Positions 1 to 7,726 of a stretch of 15,299 nucleotides of DNA are shown here, piece by piece. Location: NCBI GenBank assembly GCA_028698975.1, contig JAQVVK010000033.1, positions 1 through 15,299 of the forward strand, read 5' to 3'. The DNA is from Victivallaceae bacterium. GTDB lineage: Bacteria > Verrucomicrobiota > Lentisphaeria > Victivallales > Victivallaceae. The notes under the pieces were generated by a model that ran no database searches, had not been told where the DNA came from, and saw nothing but the letters and a program-made list of their open reading frames with translations. The stretch's first letter is position 1; the number at the start of each line of letters is the position of its first letter. A program made the translations under genes and the position numbers.

Positions 1-1430
1 CCTTCACCTCCGCCGATCTGGTCAGCGCCAAGAGTGCGGCCGACCGGGAAAGCAAACTCGCAACCGAGATCGCCAAACTCACAACCGCGCTCAAAGAGGA
101 GAAGCAGGCATCGGTCAACGCCGCGGCAACCGTTAAGAAGCTCCGGGAGGAGATGGCGGAGCTGGCCAAGCTGGAAAAATTCAAGACCGAGACGGAAATA
201 CTCCGGGAATCGCTGAAACGCGCCCGCGCCTCTTTGGTCAAGGCCGAAAAGCGCGCGGAGGACGCCGCCTCGCTGGTGGTGCGGCTGGAAGAATCCGAAA
301 AACTGCGCGAAAAACTGGCCGCGCAAGCCGCCGAAATGGCGCAACGCGAGGCCGAAGCCGCCCGCATTGCCAAGTTGCCGCCGCGCCTCGAGGCCGCCGC
401 GCCGGAAAATCCGCCGGTTCAAGACGCCACCCCGGAAGAACTGTGCAAGTCAGCTGTCGAGTGCGAAAAAAACCATCGGCCCTCGGTCGCGCTCTGGTTT
501 TACCGTTACGCCATGCAGCTTTATCCGCAGGAAGCGGCTCCGGCCGAGGGGGCCGCCCGGCTGCTGCTTGATTACGGCGAAAACAAGACGGCGGAGGATT
601 GTGCGGCGGCCGCCCGCGCCGCCGGAGCCGACAGTCTGAACCTTATCGTACTGCACGGCCGGGCTTTGAACCGGCAGGGCGAATGGAGCAAAGCCTATCT
701 GGTGCTGGAACCGGTGCGGCTTAAAGGCGAAAATCACGAATTTTCGTTGGAGCTGGCCATTGCGTGCGCCGGAGCCGGGCGGATCGAGTTGGCCAAGTCC
801 GGATTTGACGCGCTGCTCAAACAGGCCGGAGAACGCAAGGAAGCCCAGTTGGCCTACGCATATTTTGCCAAAGACAAACTTAAAGACCGCGCCGCCGCCG
901 AAAAGGCTTATCAAAGCTATCGCAAGCTGGGCGGTGCGCCGGAGCCGGAGCTTGACGGGGAGTTCGCCGCGCCGCCGGAGGAGGAAACGCTGGCGTTTCT
1001 GGCCTCGGCCGCCGCCGAAGCCGAAGCCGCCGCCGACTGGGAGTCCGCCGCCTGGTTTCACCTGCGGAGGCTTGACATCCGCCGCGATTCGGCGGAATTC
1101 GCGGCACGGGGGGCTTTTGACCTCTACCGGGCAGGGCGTTATGCCGCCTGCGCCGAAACACTGATGATGAACCAGCCGTCCGAGGCCGGTATGCTGCTGC
1201 TGGCGGCCGCCCGGTTCCGGCTGGGCGATTTCGCGGCGGCGACCGAAGCCGCCGCCGAATATCTTAAAAACGTGCGGTCGGGCCATGCTCCGGCCCCCGC
1301 TGTTTGGCCGGAGTTGGCGGCCGAGGCCGTCAAGCTCGAAGACAACGATACCACCCAACGGGCGGCTCGCGCCGTCCGCCGCGCCGTCGAGGCGGCGACG
1401 GCCAATCCGAAAGGCGAGATCAAAAAATGA
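1..1430 (+). CDS. Coiled-coil and TPR-repeat protein, 3' part only
   Basis: The reading frame is open from base 3 with no stop, so the gene starts left of the window; the ATG at 153 is internal to it. About 475 residues are visible. The first ~130 are rich in Lys, Glu, Ala and Leu with heptad-like spacing (KKLREEMAELAKLEKF), so a long coiled coil is likely. A Pro/Ala-rich hinge follows, then an all-helical Ala-rich region of degenerate TPR-like pairs, such as VECEKNHRPSVALWFYRYAM and AYAYFAKDKLKDRAAAEKAY. No enzymatic motif is visible. TPR arrays usually hold partner proteins together, so a scaffold or envelope-assembly role is possible but unproven. The N-terminus, and any signal peptide, is outside the window. 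The stop overlaps the next start as ATGA (1427-1430), so the two genes are probably translationally coupled. The specific family is unrecognised. Confidence 0.8.
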   Translation, partial: FTSADLVSAKSAADRESKLATEIAKLTTALKEEKQASVNAAATVKKLREEMAELAKLEKFKTETEILRESLKRARASLVKAEKRAEDAASLVVRLEESEKLREKLAAQAAEMAQREAEAARIAKLPPRLEAAAPENPPVQDATPEELCKSAVECEKNHRPSVALWFYRYAMQLYPQEAAPAEGAARLLLDYGENKTAEDCAAAARAAGADSLNLIVLHGRALNRQGEWSKAYLVLEPVRLKGENHEFSLELAIACAGAGRIELAKSGFDALLKQAGERKEAQLAYAYFAKDKLKDRAAAEKAYQSYRKLGGAPEPELDGEFAAPPEEETLAFLASAAAEAEAAADWESAAWFHLRRLDIRRDSAEFAARGAFDLYRAGRYAACAETLMMNQPSEAGMLLLAAARFRLGDFAAATEAAAEYLKNVRSGHAPAPAVWPELAAEAVKLEDNDTTQRAARAVRRAVEAATANPKGEIKK

Positions 1431-1996
1431 AGACCAGACTAACTCCCTACATGGCCAGCAACCTTCTGGCCGGTCACTCATGGCTTTTCATCACCATTCA
1501 GGCGGTGGCGGCGATCCTGCTGGGGGCGGTGTTTCTGATCGCGCCGCGGGTCGCGCTGGTGACGCTGGCCATCCTGACCGGCATCATGCTGGGGGCTTGC
1601 GGCATTGAACGGCTGGTGCTTATGGCGCTGACCCGCAAGGTGCGCTGGTGGAACGGTCTGCTCGGCGTGGCACTGATCGCGGCCGGGGTGTTCATGCTGC
1701 TTGACCCTCTGCTTGGCGTGCTGGAGCTGATGTGGCTTTTGGGGGCGATGTTTCTGCTGCACGGCGTCGAACTCACGATCGCGGCGGCACAAAGCCGGTT
1801 TCGCAAGTCGTTTCGCCTGCTCACCGCGTTTAACGCGTTGCTGAGCCTTTTGTGCGGAGTGGCGATCTTCGCTTTTCCGCTGGCCGGATTCGCCATAATC
1901 GACTTCCTTTTCGCGTTTTACCTGATATTGTACGGTATCGTCACCTTGATACTGGGGATACGCTTGTACGACATCGGAAAACAATCAAAAAAATAA
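1427..1996 (+). CDS. Six-helix DUF308/HdeD-like membrane protein
   Basis: Integral inner-membrane protein of 189 residues. Hydrophobic segments lie near residues 20-39, 42-66, 77-92, 95-116, 131-149 and 153-180, making six helices with short loops. The Gly-rich helix pairs separated by basic loops (TRKVRWWNG, SRFRKSF) match the HdeD/DUF308 layout of paired-helix repeats. HdeD in enterobacteria is linked to acid resistance, but the biochemical activity of the wider family is unknown, so no function is assigned. The start at 1427 is preferred over the in-frame ATG at 1304: the upstream extension is an Arg/Gly-rich shadow of the preceding gene, and the ATGA overlap is a normal operon junction. 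The Lys-rich C-terminus fits a cytoplasmic tail by the positive-inside rule. Confidence 0.75.
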   Translation: MKTRLTPYMASNLLAGHSWLFITIQAVAAILLGAVFLIAPRVALVTLAILTGIMLGACGIERLVLMALTRKVRWWNGLLGVALIAAGVFMLLDPLLGVLELMWLLGAMFLLHGVELTIAAAQSRFRKSFRLLTAFNALLSLLCGVAIFAFPLAGFAIIDFLFAFYLILYGIVTLILGIRLYDIGKQSKK

Positions 1997-2007
1997 TCCG
2001 GTCAGTC

Positions 2008-2040
2008 TTGACATATTGTTTTCCCGAGCTAACTTATGTT
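2008..2040 (+). promoter_or_regulatory. Candidate sigma70-type promoter of the repeat-protein gene
   Basis: A perfect TTGACA lies at 2008-2013 in a markedly AT-rich gap between GC-rich genes. The best -10 candidates are TAACTT at 2030-2035 (16-bp spacer, 3/6 match) and TATGTT at 2035-2040 (4/6 match, but a long 21-bp spacer). Neither is good, so the -35 box is clear and the -10 uncertain. A promoter is expected here because the downstream gene ends in its own terminator and has a 95-bp gap in front of it. Confidence 0.4.
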
Positions 2041-2080
2041 AAATGAATTTTCTTTTTAAATCAGTTGATTTTTAACAAAA

Positions 2081-2085
2081 GGGGA
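2081..2085 (+). promoter_or_regulatory. Strong Shine-Dalgarno that fixes the repeat-protein start
   Basis: GGGGA sits 6 nt before the ATG at 2092. An in-frame TAG at 2086-2088, between the SD and the start, rules out any N-terminal extension in this frame. This matters because the resulting protein has no signal peptide. Confidence 0.75.
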
Positions 2086-2091
2086 TAGAAA

Positions 2092-4746
2092 ATGCCCGTA
2101 TCAGAAACTTTTCCGGTGGAAATTTATAGCGGCAGCAAGCTGGTATACTCCGACACGACTTGGAGCGGCGGCACCATTGGATCGCCCTGGGACGGTACTG
2201 TCACATCCGGAAACAAGATCGTGATCAATAACGGCGGCGCCGTACAGGATGTTGAGATCGCCACCAACGGCACCATGAACGTTTCCGGAGGTGTGGTTTC
2301 CGGCACCACGTTTGAGGCAATCGGCACCGGAGCGGTGATGAATGTTTCCGGCGGTACCGTCAATGACACGACCATGTACGGGCAAACTCAAAATATTTAC
2401 AACGGCAACGTCAATACGGTCACCGTGACCGGACTCTCCCAGGATAGCGTCGGCACGGTAAATGTTTACGGCGGCACCGTGTCGGGAGCCAACATAAATG
2501 CAAACGCCGAAATATATGTCTACGGCGGCGAAGCTTATAATCTTGTGGTTGCCGGCGGCGGCAACGCCCATATCTCCGGCGGCGTGGTTTTCGGCCTGGG
2601 GCAGTCCGGCGCAGGTACGACATACATAAATTCCGGCGCGCTGGTTTACAACGCGGTCGGTTCCGGCAGCGAGACAACATATTTTGAAATTGCATCCGGA
2701 GCCGTGGTTTCCGGTCTGACCATAACGACTGCGGGAAATCGCGTCCTTGTCTCCGGCGGTGAAATAAACAATGTCAATGTTTCCGGAGGCCAGTTCCGCA
2801 TATACACCGGGTGCGCGATTTCCGGCATGACCGTTTTTGCGGGAGGCACCGTCGCGTTCTCCAAAAATGCCAACGTCGATCTCAACGGGGTGACCACGAT
2901 TCTGACCGGAGCCACGGCGAAGGTTGTTTCCGGGGCTGTCATTAACTTGAATTCCGGAAGTTTCATTTCCGGCGCGGCACAGCTTAACGGCACTTTTGCC
3001 GCGCTCAACATCTCCGGCGCGGCGACCGTCACCAGCAGTTTCGCCGACAGCAAGATCAACGCCAACAACTATACGTTCAACGGTTACACCGTATCGCTCG
3101 ATCAGACCTACGCCGACGCCGCTCAAGGCCTTGCCTACACGATCGACGGCAAGCAAGTCGGGGTAGCCGGTATTGAAACGATGCTGGCCAACAATGAAAT
3201 AACCTCTCCCGACGGCCAGCTTGGCCGGCAGACTTCGCTGGACGGGTCGGTTCTTTACGGCGGCCTCATCACCAGCAACTACACCGGCGGCAACTACAAT
3301 GCGCTCAAAGGCGATGCGCTGACCAGCGCCGACTCGGTCATCCTCAACATCAACCGCGACAACACCCGGCTTGACAGCGTGATCTTCGGCGGCGCGGTCG
3401 ATACCGATTTCGACGGCGACATCAAAGTCGGCGTCACCTCCGGCAACATCAAAAACGTCTGCGGCGGCGGCAGTGCCGGCACCACGGTTTCCGGCAATAT
3501 CCGGCTCGATGTCAACAACGCCGAGGTCAGCTATGTCTATGGCGGCGGCCAGAGCGAAGTGGTCGACGACGGCAGCGGTCTGGGCGGCAATGTGGAAGTT
3601 TTCATCAACTCCGGCGCGTCGGTCGGCGATGTTTACGGCGGGTCATATCTCAACAACCTCGGCGGCAACACCGGCTATGTAAACAACATCTCGCTTAATT
3701 TCAGTACCGGAGCCACCGTTTCCGGCAACGTGTACGGCGGCTGCCGGGTTGACGGCAGTACGGCGGCAGCGAAAGTCGAGAATATCGCGGTGAACGTTTC
3801 CGGCGGTGCTTTCGGCGGTTACTCCATGATCGCCTGCGGCGGATTCGCCGTCAACGGCGACAGCGCCAACACCGATATATCGGTTACCAAAATCGATGTG
3901 GTTTGGGACGGCGGCATACAAAACGAAGTCGCCTCCTGCGGGCGCGGCGTTGTTTTGGGTGCGCTGGCCGGCACCAACACCTCCGCCTATGTCGGAGAAA
4001 TCAACGCGGTCTTCAAATCCGGCTCGGTCAACTACATTTATGGCGGCGGCTGGGGGCAGAAAAACGGTGTTTCCACCGTCAACAGCGTCACGATCTCGGT
4101 CGAGGGCGGTGATTACGGCTTCATTTACGGCGGCGGCATCACGCTCGGCAGTAACGTCGTATCGAAGGTCAATGACGCGACCATCACGATCGGCGGAGAC
4201 ACCACCTGTGCCGGGATTTTCGCGGGCGGCGCGACTTCGCAGACCGGCGCGGTCACCATCGGCAACTCCTCGACGGTCAACCTGACCGGCAATGCAACCG
4301 TATCAAAGTACATCAACGGCGAGGACGGCAGCAACACCACCTTGAATCTGTCGAATTACACCGGCAGCATCGGCGGCATCGCCAATTTCGATAAGATCGA
4401 ACTTGACAGCTGTCATGTTTCCGGGGCGGTTCATATGCTGGGCAATTCGGTCGAAAGCTGGAGTTTCAGTTTGGACAACGACACCGATACTCCGTTGATG
4501 AACTGGACGGCAAATTCATGGAACGAGTTCAGCGGTGACGATATTGCGGTCAATTTCGCAACCGACGACACCTCCGCCAGCTGGACACTCATTGCCATGA
4601 CCGGCAGCCGCGGCGAGGACGCCCTCGATATTTCGGGTGCAAATCTCAGCTTCTACAACAACGGCGCACTCACCACCGATTGGCAGCTTACCCAAAGCTA
4701 CAATGACGAAAACGAGACCTACTATTTGACGCTCAATCACAAATAG
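2092..4746 (+). CDS. Large Gly/Asn/Ser-rich repeat protein, AIDA-like, beta-helix fold likely
   Basis: 884 residues with two repeat styles. Residues ~40-330 hold about ten degenerate units of 18-21 residues around a VSGG or VYGG core (MNVSGGTVNDTTMYG, NVYGGTVSGANINANAEI, VLVSGGEINNVNVSGG), similar to AIDA-type adhesin repeats. Residues ~415-720 hold longer units of ~35-50 residues ending in VYGGG or IYGGG (ASVGDVYGGS, GSVNYIYGGGWG, GDYGFIYGGGI). Such alternation of short beta-strands and Gly turns suggests a right-handed beta-helix, normally a surface adhesin or matrix fold. The C-terminal ~95 residues are Asp/Asn/Trp-rich and end in YYLTLNHK; I see no autotransporter beta-barrel. The N-terminus (MPVSETFPVEIYSGSK) has no hydrophobic segment, so export, if any, is not by a classical signal peptide. 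The gene is monocistronic, with its own leader and terminator. The role is inferred only from architecture. Confidence 0.85.
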   Translation: MPVSETFPVEIYSGSKLVYSDTTWSGGTIGSPWDGTVTSGNKIVINNGGAVQDVEIATNGTMNVSGGVVSGTTFEAIGTGAVMNVSGGTVNDTTMYGQTQNIYNGNVNTVTVTGLSQDSVGTVNVYGGTVSGANINANAEIYVYGGEAYNLVVAGGGNAHISGGVVFGLGQSGAGTTYINSGALVYNAVGSGSETTYFEIASGAVVSGLTITTAGNRVLVSGGEINNVNVSGGQFRIYTGCAISGMTVFAGGTVAFSKNANVDLNGVTTILTGATAKVVSGAVINLNSGSFISGAAQLNGTFAALNISGAATVTSSFADSKINANNYTFNGYTVSLDQTYADAAQGLAYTIDGKQVGVAGIETMLANNEITSPDGQLGRQTSLDGSVLYGGLITSNYTGGNYNALKGDALTSADSVILNINRDNTRLDSVIFGGAVDTDFDGDIKVGVTSGNIKNVCGGGSAGTTVSGNIRLDVNNAEVSYVYGGGQSEVVDDGSGLGGNVEVFINSGASVGDVYGGSYLNNLGGNTGYVNNISLNFSTGATVSGNVYGGCRVDGSTAAAKVENIAVNVSGGAFGGYSMIACGGFAVNGDSANTDISVTKIDVVWDGGIQNEVASCGRGVVLGALAGTNTSAYVGEINAVFKSGSVNYIYGGGWGQKNGVSTVNSVTISVEGGDYGFIYGGGITLGSNVVSKVNDATITIGGDTTCAGIFAGGATSQTGAVTIGNSSTVNLTGNATVSKYINGEDGSNTTLNLSNYTGSIGGIANFDKIELDSCHVSGAVHMLGNSVESWSFSLDNDTDTPLMNWTANSWNEFSGDDIAVNFATDDTSASWTLIAMTGSRGEDALDISGANLSFYNNGALTTDWQLTQSYNDENETYYLTLNHK

Positions 4747-4768
4747 CGGGAGCTTCGCGTCTGAATTG

Positions 4769-4802
4769 AACGGCGTTCCCGTTTGCCGGGAACGCCGTTT
4801 TT
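4769..4802 (+). terminator. Rho-independent terminator after the repeat-protein gene
   Basis: A perfect 13-bp stem (4769-4781 with 4787-4799) closes a 5-nt loop, and the run of T ends at 4802. It lies 23 nt after the stop of the repeat-protein gene and 48 nt before rex, so it separates the two transcription units and implies a separate promoter for rex. Confidence 0.92.
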
Positions 4803-4850
4803 GTAAATGCCGCCGGTTATACAAAATGCAACGCAATACGGGGACACGAC

Positions 4851-5522
4851 ATGGCGGAACTCAAGAGTTACAGCATTCCGACATTAAAACGGTTGCCCGG
4901 TTATCTGCGCGAATTGCGGCGGCTGCGGCGCGACGGAGTGGAGCGGGTGGCAAGTCCCGCTCTGGGGCGCGCACTTCAGATCGACTCGATTTCGGCCCGC
5001 AAAGACCTTGAAGCGATCGGGGCCGCCGGTTCGCCCGGGGTCGGCTACCGGGTCGAGGAGCTGATCGAACGCATCGAGGGCTTTCTCGGCTGGAAAAATG
5101 TTTCCGAAGCATTCATCATCGGGGTCGGAGAGCTGGGCAGCGCGCTGCTCGGCTACTCCGGGTTGGCCTCGCACGGCCTGCGCATTGTCGCCGCCTTTGA
5201 CCATCGCGGCCCGGTGCGCCCCGGCAAGACCATACACGATGTGCCGGTCTTTGGATTGGAGGAGTTGGCGCACCTCGCGCATAGACTGCGCATCCGCATG
5301 GCGATTCTTTGCGTGCCCGACGACGAAGCGCAGGAAACCGCCGACCTCCTGGTCAAAGCCGGGATCGTCGCCATTTGGAATTTTACCGCCCAAACGCTCG
5401 AAACTCCGCCCGGAATAATCAGGCAAAACGTAAATCTGGCCGGGGATTTCGCGGTGCTGTCGGTAAAACTCGCCCAACGGCTCGACGAAATAGACCGGGT
5501 CGAACAACCCGAAGATATGTGA
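4851..5522 (+). CDS. rex: Redox-sensing transcriptional repressor Rex
   Basis: 223 residues, normal for Rex, a homodimeric repressor that reads the NADH/NAD+ ratio and releases DNA when NADH binds. The N-terminal winged helix opens with IPTLKRLPGYLREL and carries ARKDLEAIG (R50, K51, D52), the family's recognition-helix motif. The C-terminal Rossmann domain begins near residue 86 with GVGELG at 91-96 and a strand ending in AAFD (D117). The FLGW-N-VS-AF and LGSALLGY blocks mark the Rex subtype known from clostridia and other anaerobes. The swapped C-terminal helix region (IRQNVNLAGDFAVLSVKLAQ) is present. The wing reads GSPGVGY, where many relatives have a basic residue next to the Gly. The start has an upstream GGGGA, and the next gene follows with its SD inside the stop region. 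In other bacteria Rex controls fermentation and respiration genes; none is seen here. Confidence 0.92.
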   Translation: MAELKSYSIPTLKRLPGYLRELRRLRRDGVERVASPALGRALQIDSISARKDLEAIGAAGSPGVGYRVEELIERIEGFLGWKNVSEAFIIGVGELGSALLGYSGLASHGLRIVAAFDHRGPVRPGKTIHDVPVFGLEELAHLAHRLRIRMAILCVPDDEAQETADLLVKAGIVAIWNFTAQTLETPPGIIRQNVNLAGDFAVLSVKLAQRLDEIDRVEQPEDM

Positions 5523-5525
5523 GGA
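5521..5525 (+). promoter_or_regulatory. Shine-Dalgarno overlapping the rex stop, for a GTG start
   Basis: GAGGA overlaps the last two bases of the rex TGA (5520-5522) and lies 5 nt before GTG at 5531. No ATG is available in this frame near the conserved N-terminus. The upstream in-frame ATG at 5309 would add ~74 Arg-rich residues that are only a frame-shadow of rex. The layout implies translational coupling of the two genes. Confidence 0.7.
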
Positions 5526-5530
5526 ATATT

Positions 5531-7726
5531 GTGGACAACATAAACACATTTTTACAGCATGCCGTCGAAATCGGCGCAAGCGATTTATTCATCGCCGCCG
5601 GCAAAGCTCCGGCCTTTCGGGTAAACGGCGAGGTGGTGACCGACAGCACGCTGCCCGCATTGACCGACGACGAATTGACCGCGTTTCGCCAATCCCGTTC
5701 CGGCGCGGCGGCCCGGCGCGATTACGACGCAAACGGCGCCTGCGATATATCTTACAACTCGGCGGCGGGGCGTTTTCGTATCAACTTCTTCGACACGGTG
5801 TCGGGCGGTGCGGCGGCAATCCGGCCGATACGATCCGGCAATAAGCTGGCGTTGGCGGAGCTTAATCTGCCGCCGGAGCTTAATGCGCTCGCCCGGCTGC
5901 GGCGCGGTCTGGTGCTGATAACCGGTTCGACCGGCTGCGGCAAATCGACCACGCTGGCCGCGCTGGTCAACGCGATCAATCGGGAGCGGCGCGCACACAT
6001 CCTTACGATCGAAGACCCGATCGAATTCATTCACACCGACGAGAAATCCGTGGTTTCGCAGCGCGAAATAAACTCCGACGCGGTGAGTTTCAACGAGGCT
6101 CTGCGAAGTGCCATGCGCGAAAATCCCGACGTGATCGTCATTGGGGAACTGCGCGACGCCGAAACCGTCGAAACCGCGGTCGCCGCCGCGCTCACCGGGC
6201 ATCTGGTGCTGGGGACACTGCATACCGCCGACTCCGTGCTGGCGGTCGAGCGGCTGATAAATCTATTTCCGGAGCGGCGGCGCGAGACGGCCGCCATCGA
6301 CATCGGGCTGGCTCTTGAAGCCATTTGCGCCCAGCAACTGGTGCCGGCGATCGATGGCAAAATGCGCCCGGTTACCGAGCTTTTGATCGCCACGCCGACC
6401 GTGCGCAAACTGATTTCCGAAGCCGATTACGGTGCGCTGGAGGAGGCCCTCAAGCAGGGCGGCGACAGCGGCATGACCACATTCAACCGGGCGGCGTTCC
6501 GGCTCTACCGCGACGGCATACTCGCGCTGGAAACCGCCCGCAACGCCGCCGGCAACCCGGAGGGGTTCGACCTGCTGGTCAAGGGAATGGAAAGCGGCGT
6601 CGATGTTTTCCGCAACCACTACGGGGCGGGGCTGGAGGCCGACGCCGGTCAGCTCATCGATATGCACATGCTGCTGCGTTCGGCGTTGAAAAACGGGGCA
6701 AGCGACTTGCATTTAAGCTCCGGATCGGCTCCGATGTTGCGGGTTGACGGCGTGTTGAGGCCGCTGGATCTGCCGCCGTTGACCGGAGGTGACATTCAGC
6801 GGCTGCTGTTTTCGGTCGTCAACCGCAACCAGCGGGTCGAACTCGAGGAAAAGCGCGAGCTGGACTTCGCCCTCTCCGTTTCACTTAAACTTGACGGCAA
6901 ATTCCGGGCGATCCGTTTCCGGATCAACGGCTTCTACCAGCGCGGCCAGCTCGGCGTGGTGGCGCGGGTGGTCAATTCGTCGATACCGCAGCCCAAGGAA
7001 TTGCATCTGGTGCAACCGATCGTCGATCTGGTGCTTAATAAGCGTCAGGGGCTGGTGCTGGTCACCGGGCCGACCGGAAGCGGCAAGACCACCACGCTCG
7101 CGTCGCTCATCGATCAAATCAACCGCTCGCGGTCGGCGCACGTCATAACTATAGAAGACCCGATCGAATATGTCCACAGCAACATCAATTCGATCATCGA
7201 ACAGCGCGAACTGCACTCCGACACACTGAGTTTCTCCACCGCGCTCAAATACGCGCTGCGGCAAGACCCCGACGTGATCATGGTCGGCGAACTGCGCGAC
7301 GTCGAGACGATCGCGGCGGCGATCACGGCGGCGGAAACCGGTCATCTGGTGCTGGCCACGATCCACACCAACAGCGCGCCGCAAACTATCGACCGCATTG
7401 TGGACTCGTTTCCGGCCTATCAGCAAAACCAGATCAGATTGCAGCTGGCCGGTTCGCTGCTCGGCGTGGTGTCGCAGCGGCTGCTCCCGCGCCGCAAGCA
7501 GCCGGGTCGTATTGCGGCCTTTGAAGTCATGCTGGCAACGCCGCCGGTGCAGGCATTGGTGCGCGAGGGCAAGACGCATCAGTTGCAATCGGTTATCGAG
7601 ACCAGTGCCAAAGACGGCATGATGACGCTGGAAAAGTCGCTTGAAGAGCTGTGTTCACAAGGCGAAGTCACCGTCGAAGACACCCGTTCATATCAGGCCG
7701 ACTACAAGCAGGTTGCATCGTTTTAA
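5531..7726 (+). CDS. Tandem PilT-type secretion/twitching ATPase, two complete modules
   Basis: 731 residues from GTG, twice the usual ~340-370 for PilT. PilT proteins are cytoplasmic hexameric ATPases that retract type IV pili. Module 1 (about 1-340) opens with HAVEIGASDLFIAAG and has Walker A GSTGCGKST (132-140, K138), Asp box TIEDPIEF, Walker B VIVIGELRD (E206) and His box HLVLGTLHT. Module 2 (about 375-731) opens with SALKNGASDLHLSSG and has Walker A GPTGSGKTT (513-521, K519), TIEDPIEY, VIMVGELRD (E587) and HLVLATIHT, then the C-terminal PVQALVREGKTHQLQSVI block where PilT carries its AIRNLIRE motif. Both modules keep all key motifs, so both may hydrolyse ATP. No frameshift or internal stop separates them. 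No pilin, PilB or PilC gene is in view. A role in pilus retraction is the likeliest reading; a pilus-independent one cannot be excluded. Confidence 0.9.
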   Translation: MDNINTFLQHAVEIGASDLFIAAGKAPAFRVNGEVVTDSTLPALTDDELTAFRQSRSGAAARRDYDANGACDISYNSAAGRFRINFFDTVSGGAAAIRPIRSGNKLALAELNLPPELNALARLRRGLVLITGSTGCGKSTTLAALVNAINRERRAHILTIEDPIEFIHTDEKSVVSQREINSDAVSFNEALRSAMRENPDVIVIGELRDAETVETAVAAALTGHLVLGTLHTADSVLAVERLINLFPERRRETAAIDIGLALEAICAQQLVPAIDGKMRPVTELLIATPTVRKLISEADYGALEEALKQGGDSGMTTFNRAAFRLYRDGILALETARNAAGNPEGFDLLVKGMESGVDVFRNHYGAGLEADAGQLIDMHMLLRSALKNGASDLHLSSGSAPMLRVDGVLRPLDLPPLTGGDIQRLLFSVVNRNQRVELEEKRELDFALSVSLKLDGKFRAIRFRINGFYQRGQLGVVARVVNSSIPQPKELHLVQPIVDLVLNKRQGLVLVTGPTGSGKTTTLASLIDQINRSRSAHVITIEDPIEYVHSNINSIIEQRELHSDTLSFSTALKYALRQDPDVIMVGELRDVETIAAAITAAETGHLVLATIHTNSAPQTIDRIVDSFPAYQQNQIRLQLAGSLLGVVSQRLLPRRKQPGRIAAFEVMLATPPVQALVREGKTHQLQSVIETSAKDGMMTLEKSLEELCSQGEVTVEDTRSYQADYKQVASF

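Noticed and set aside
450..1481. 343-codon open frame on the minus strand
   Set aside because: It lies opposite the coiled-coil/TPR gene, has Arg/Gly/Pro-biased composition typical of antisense frames in GC-rich DNA, and no recognisable family motif.
2281..4425. GTTTCCGG octamer repeated about ten times
   Set aside because: It is explained by the recurring Val-Ser-Gly protein motif read in the same frame; no evidence of an independent DNA function such as an uptake signal.
4801..4824. TTGTA/TACAA inverted repeat before rex as a Rex operator
   Set aside because: The arms resemble Rex half-sites, but the spacer is 14 bp versus about 8 for the canonical site, and the left arm overlaps the terminator T-run.
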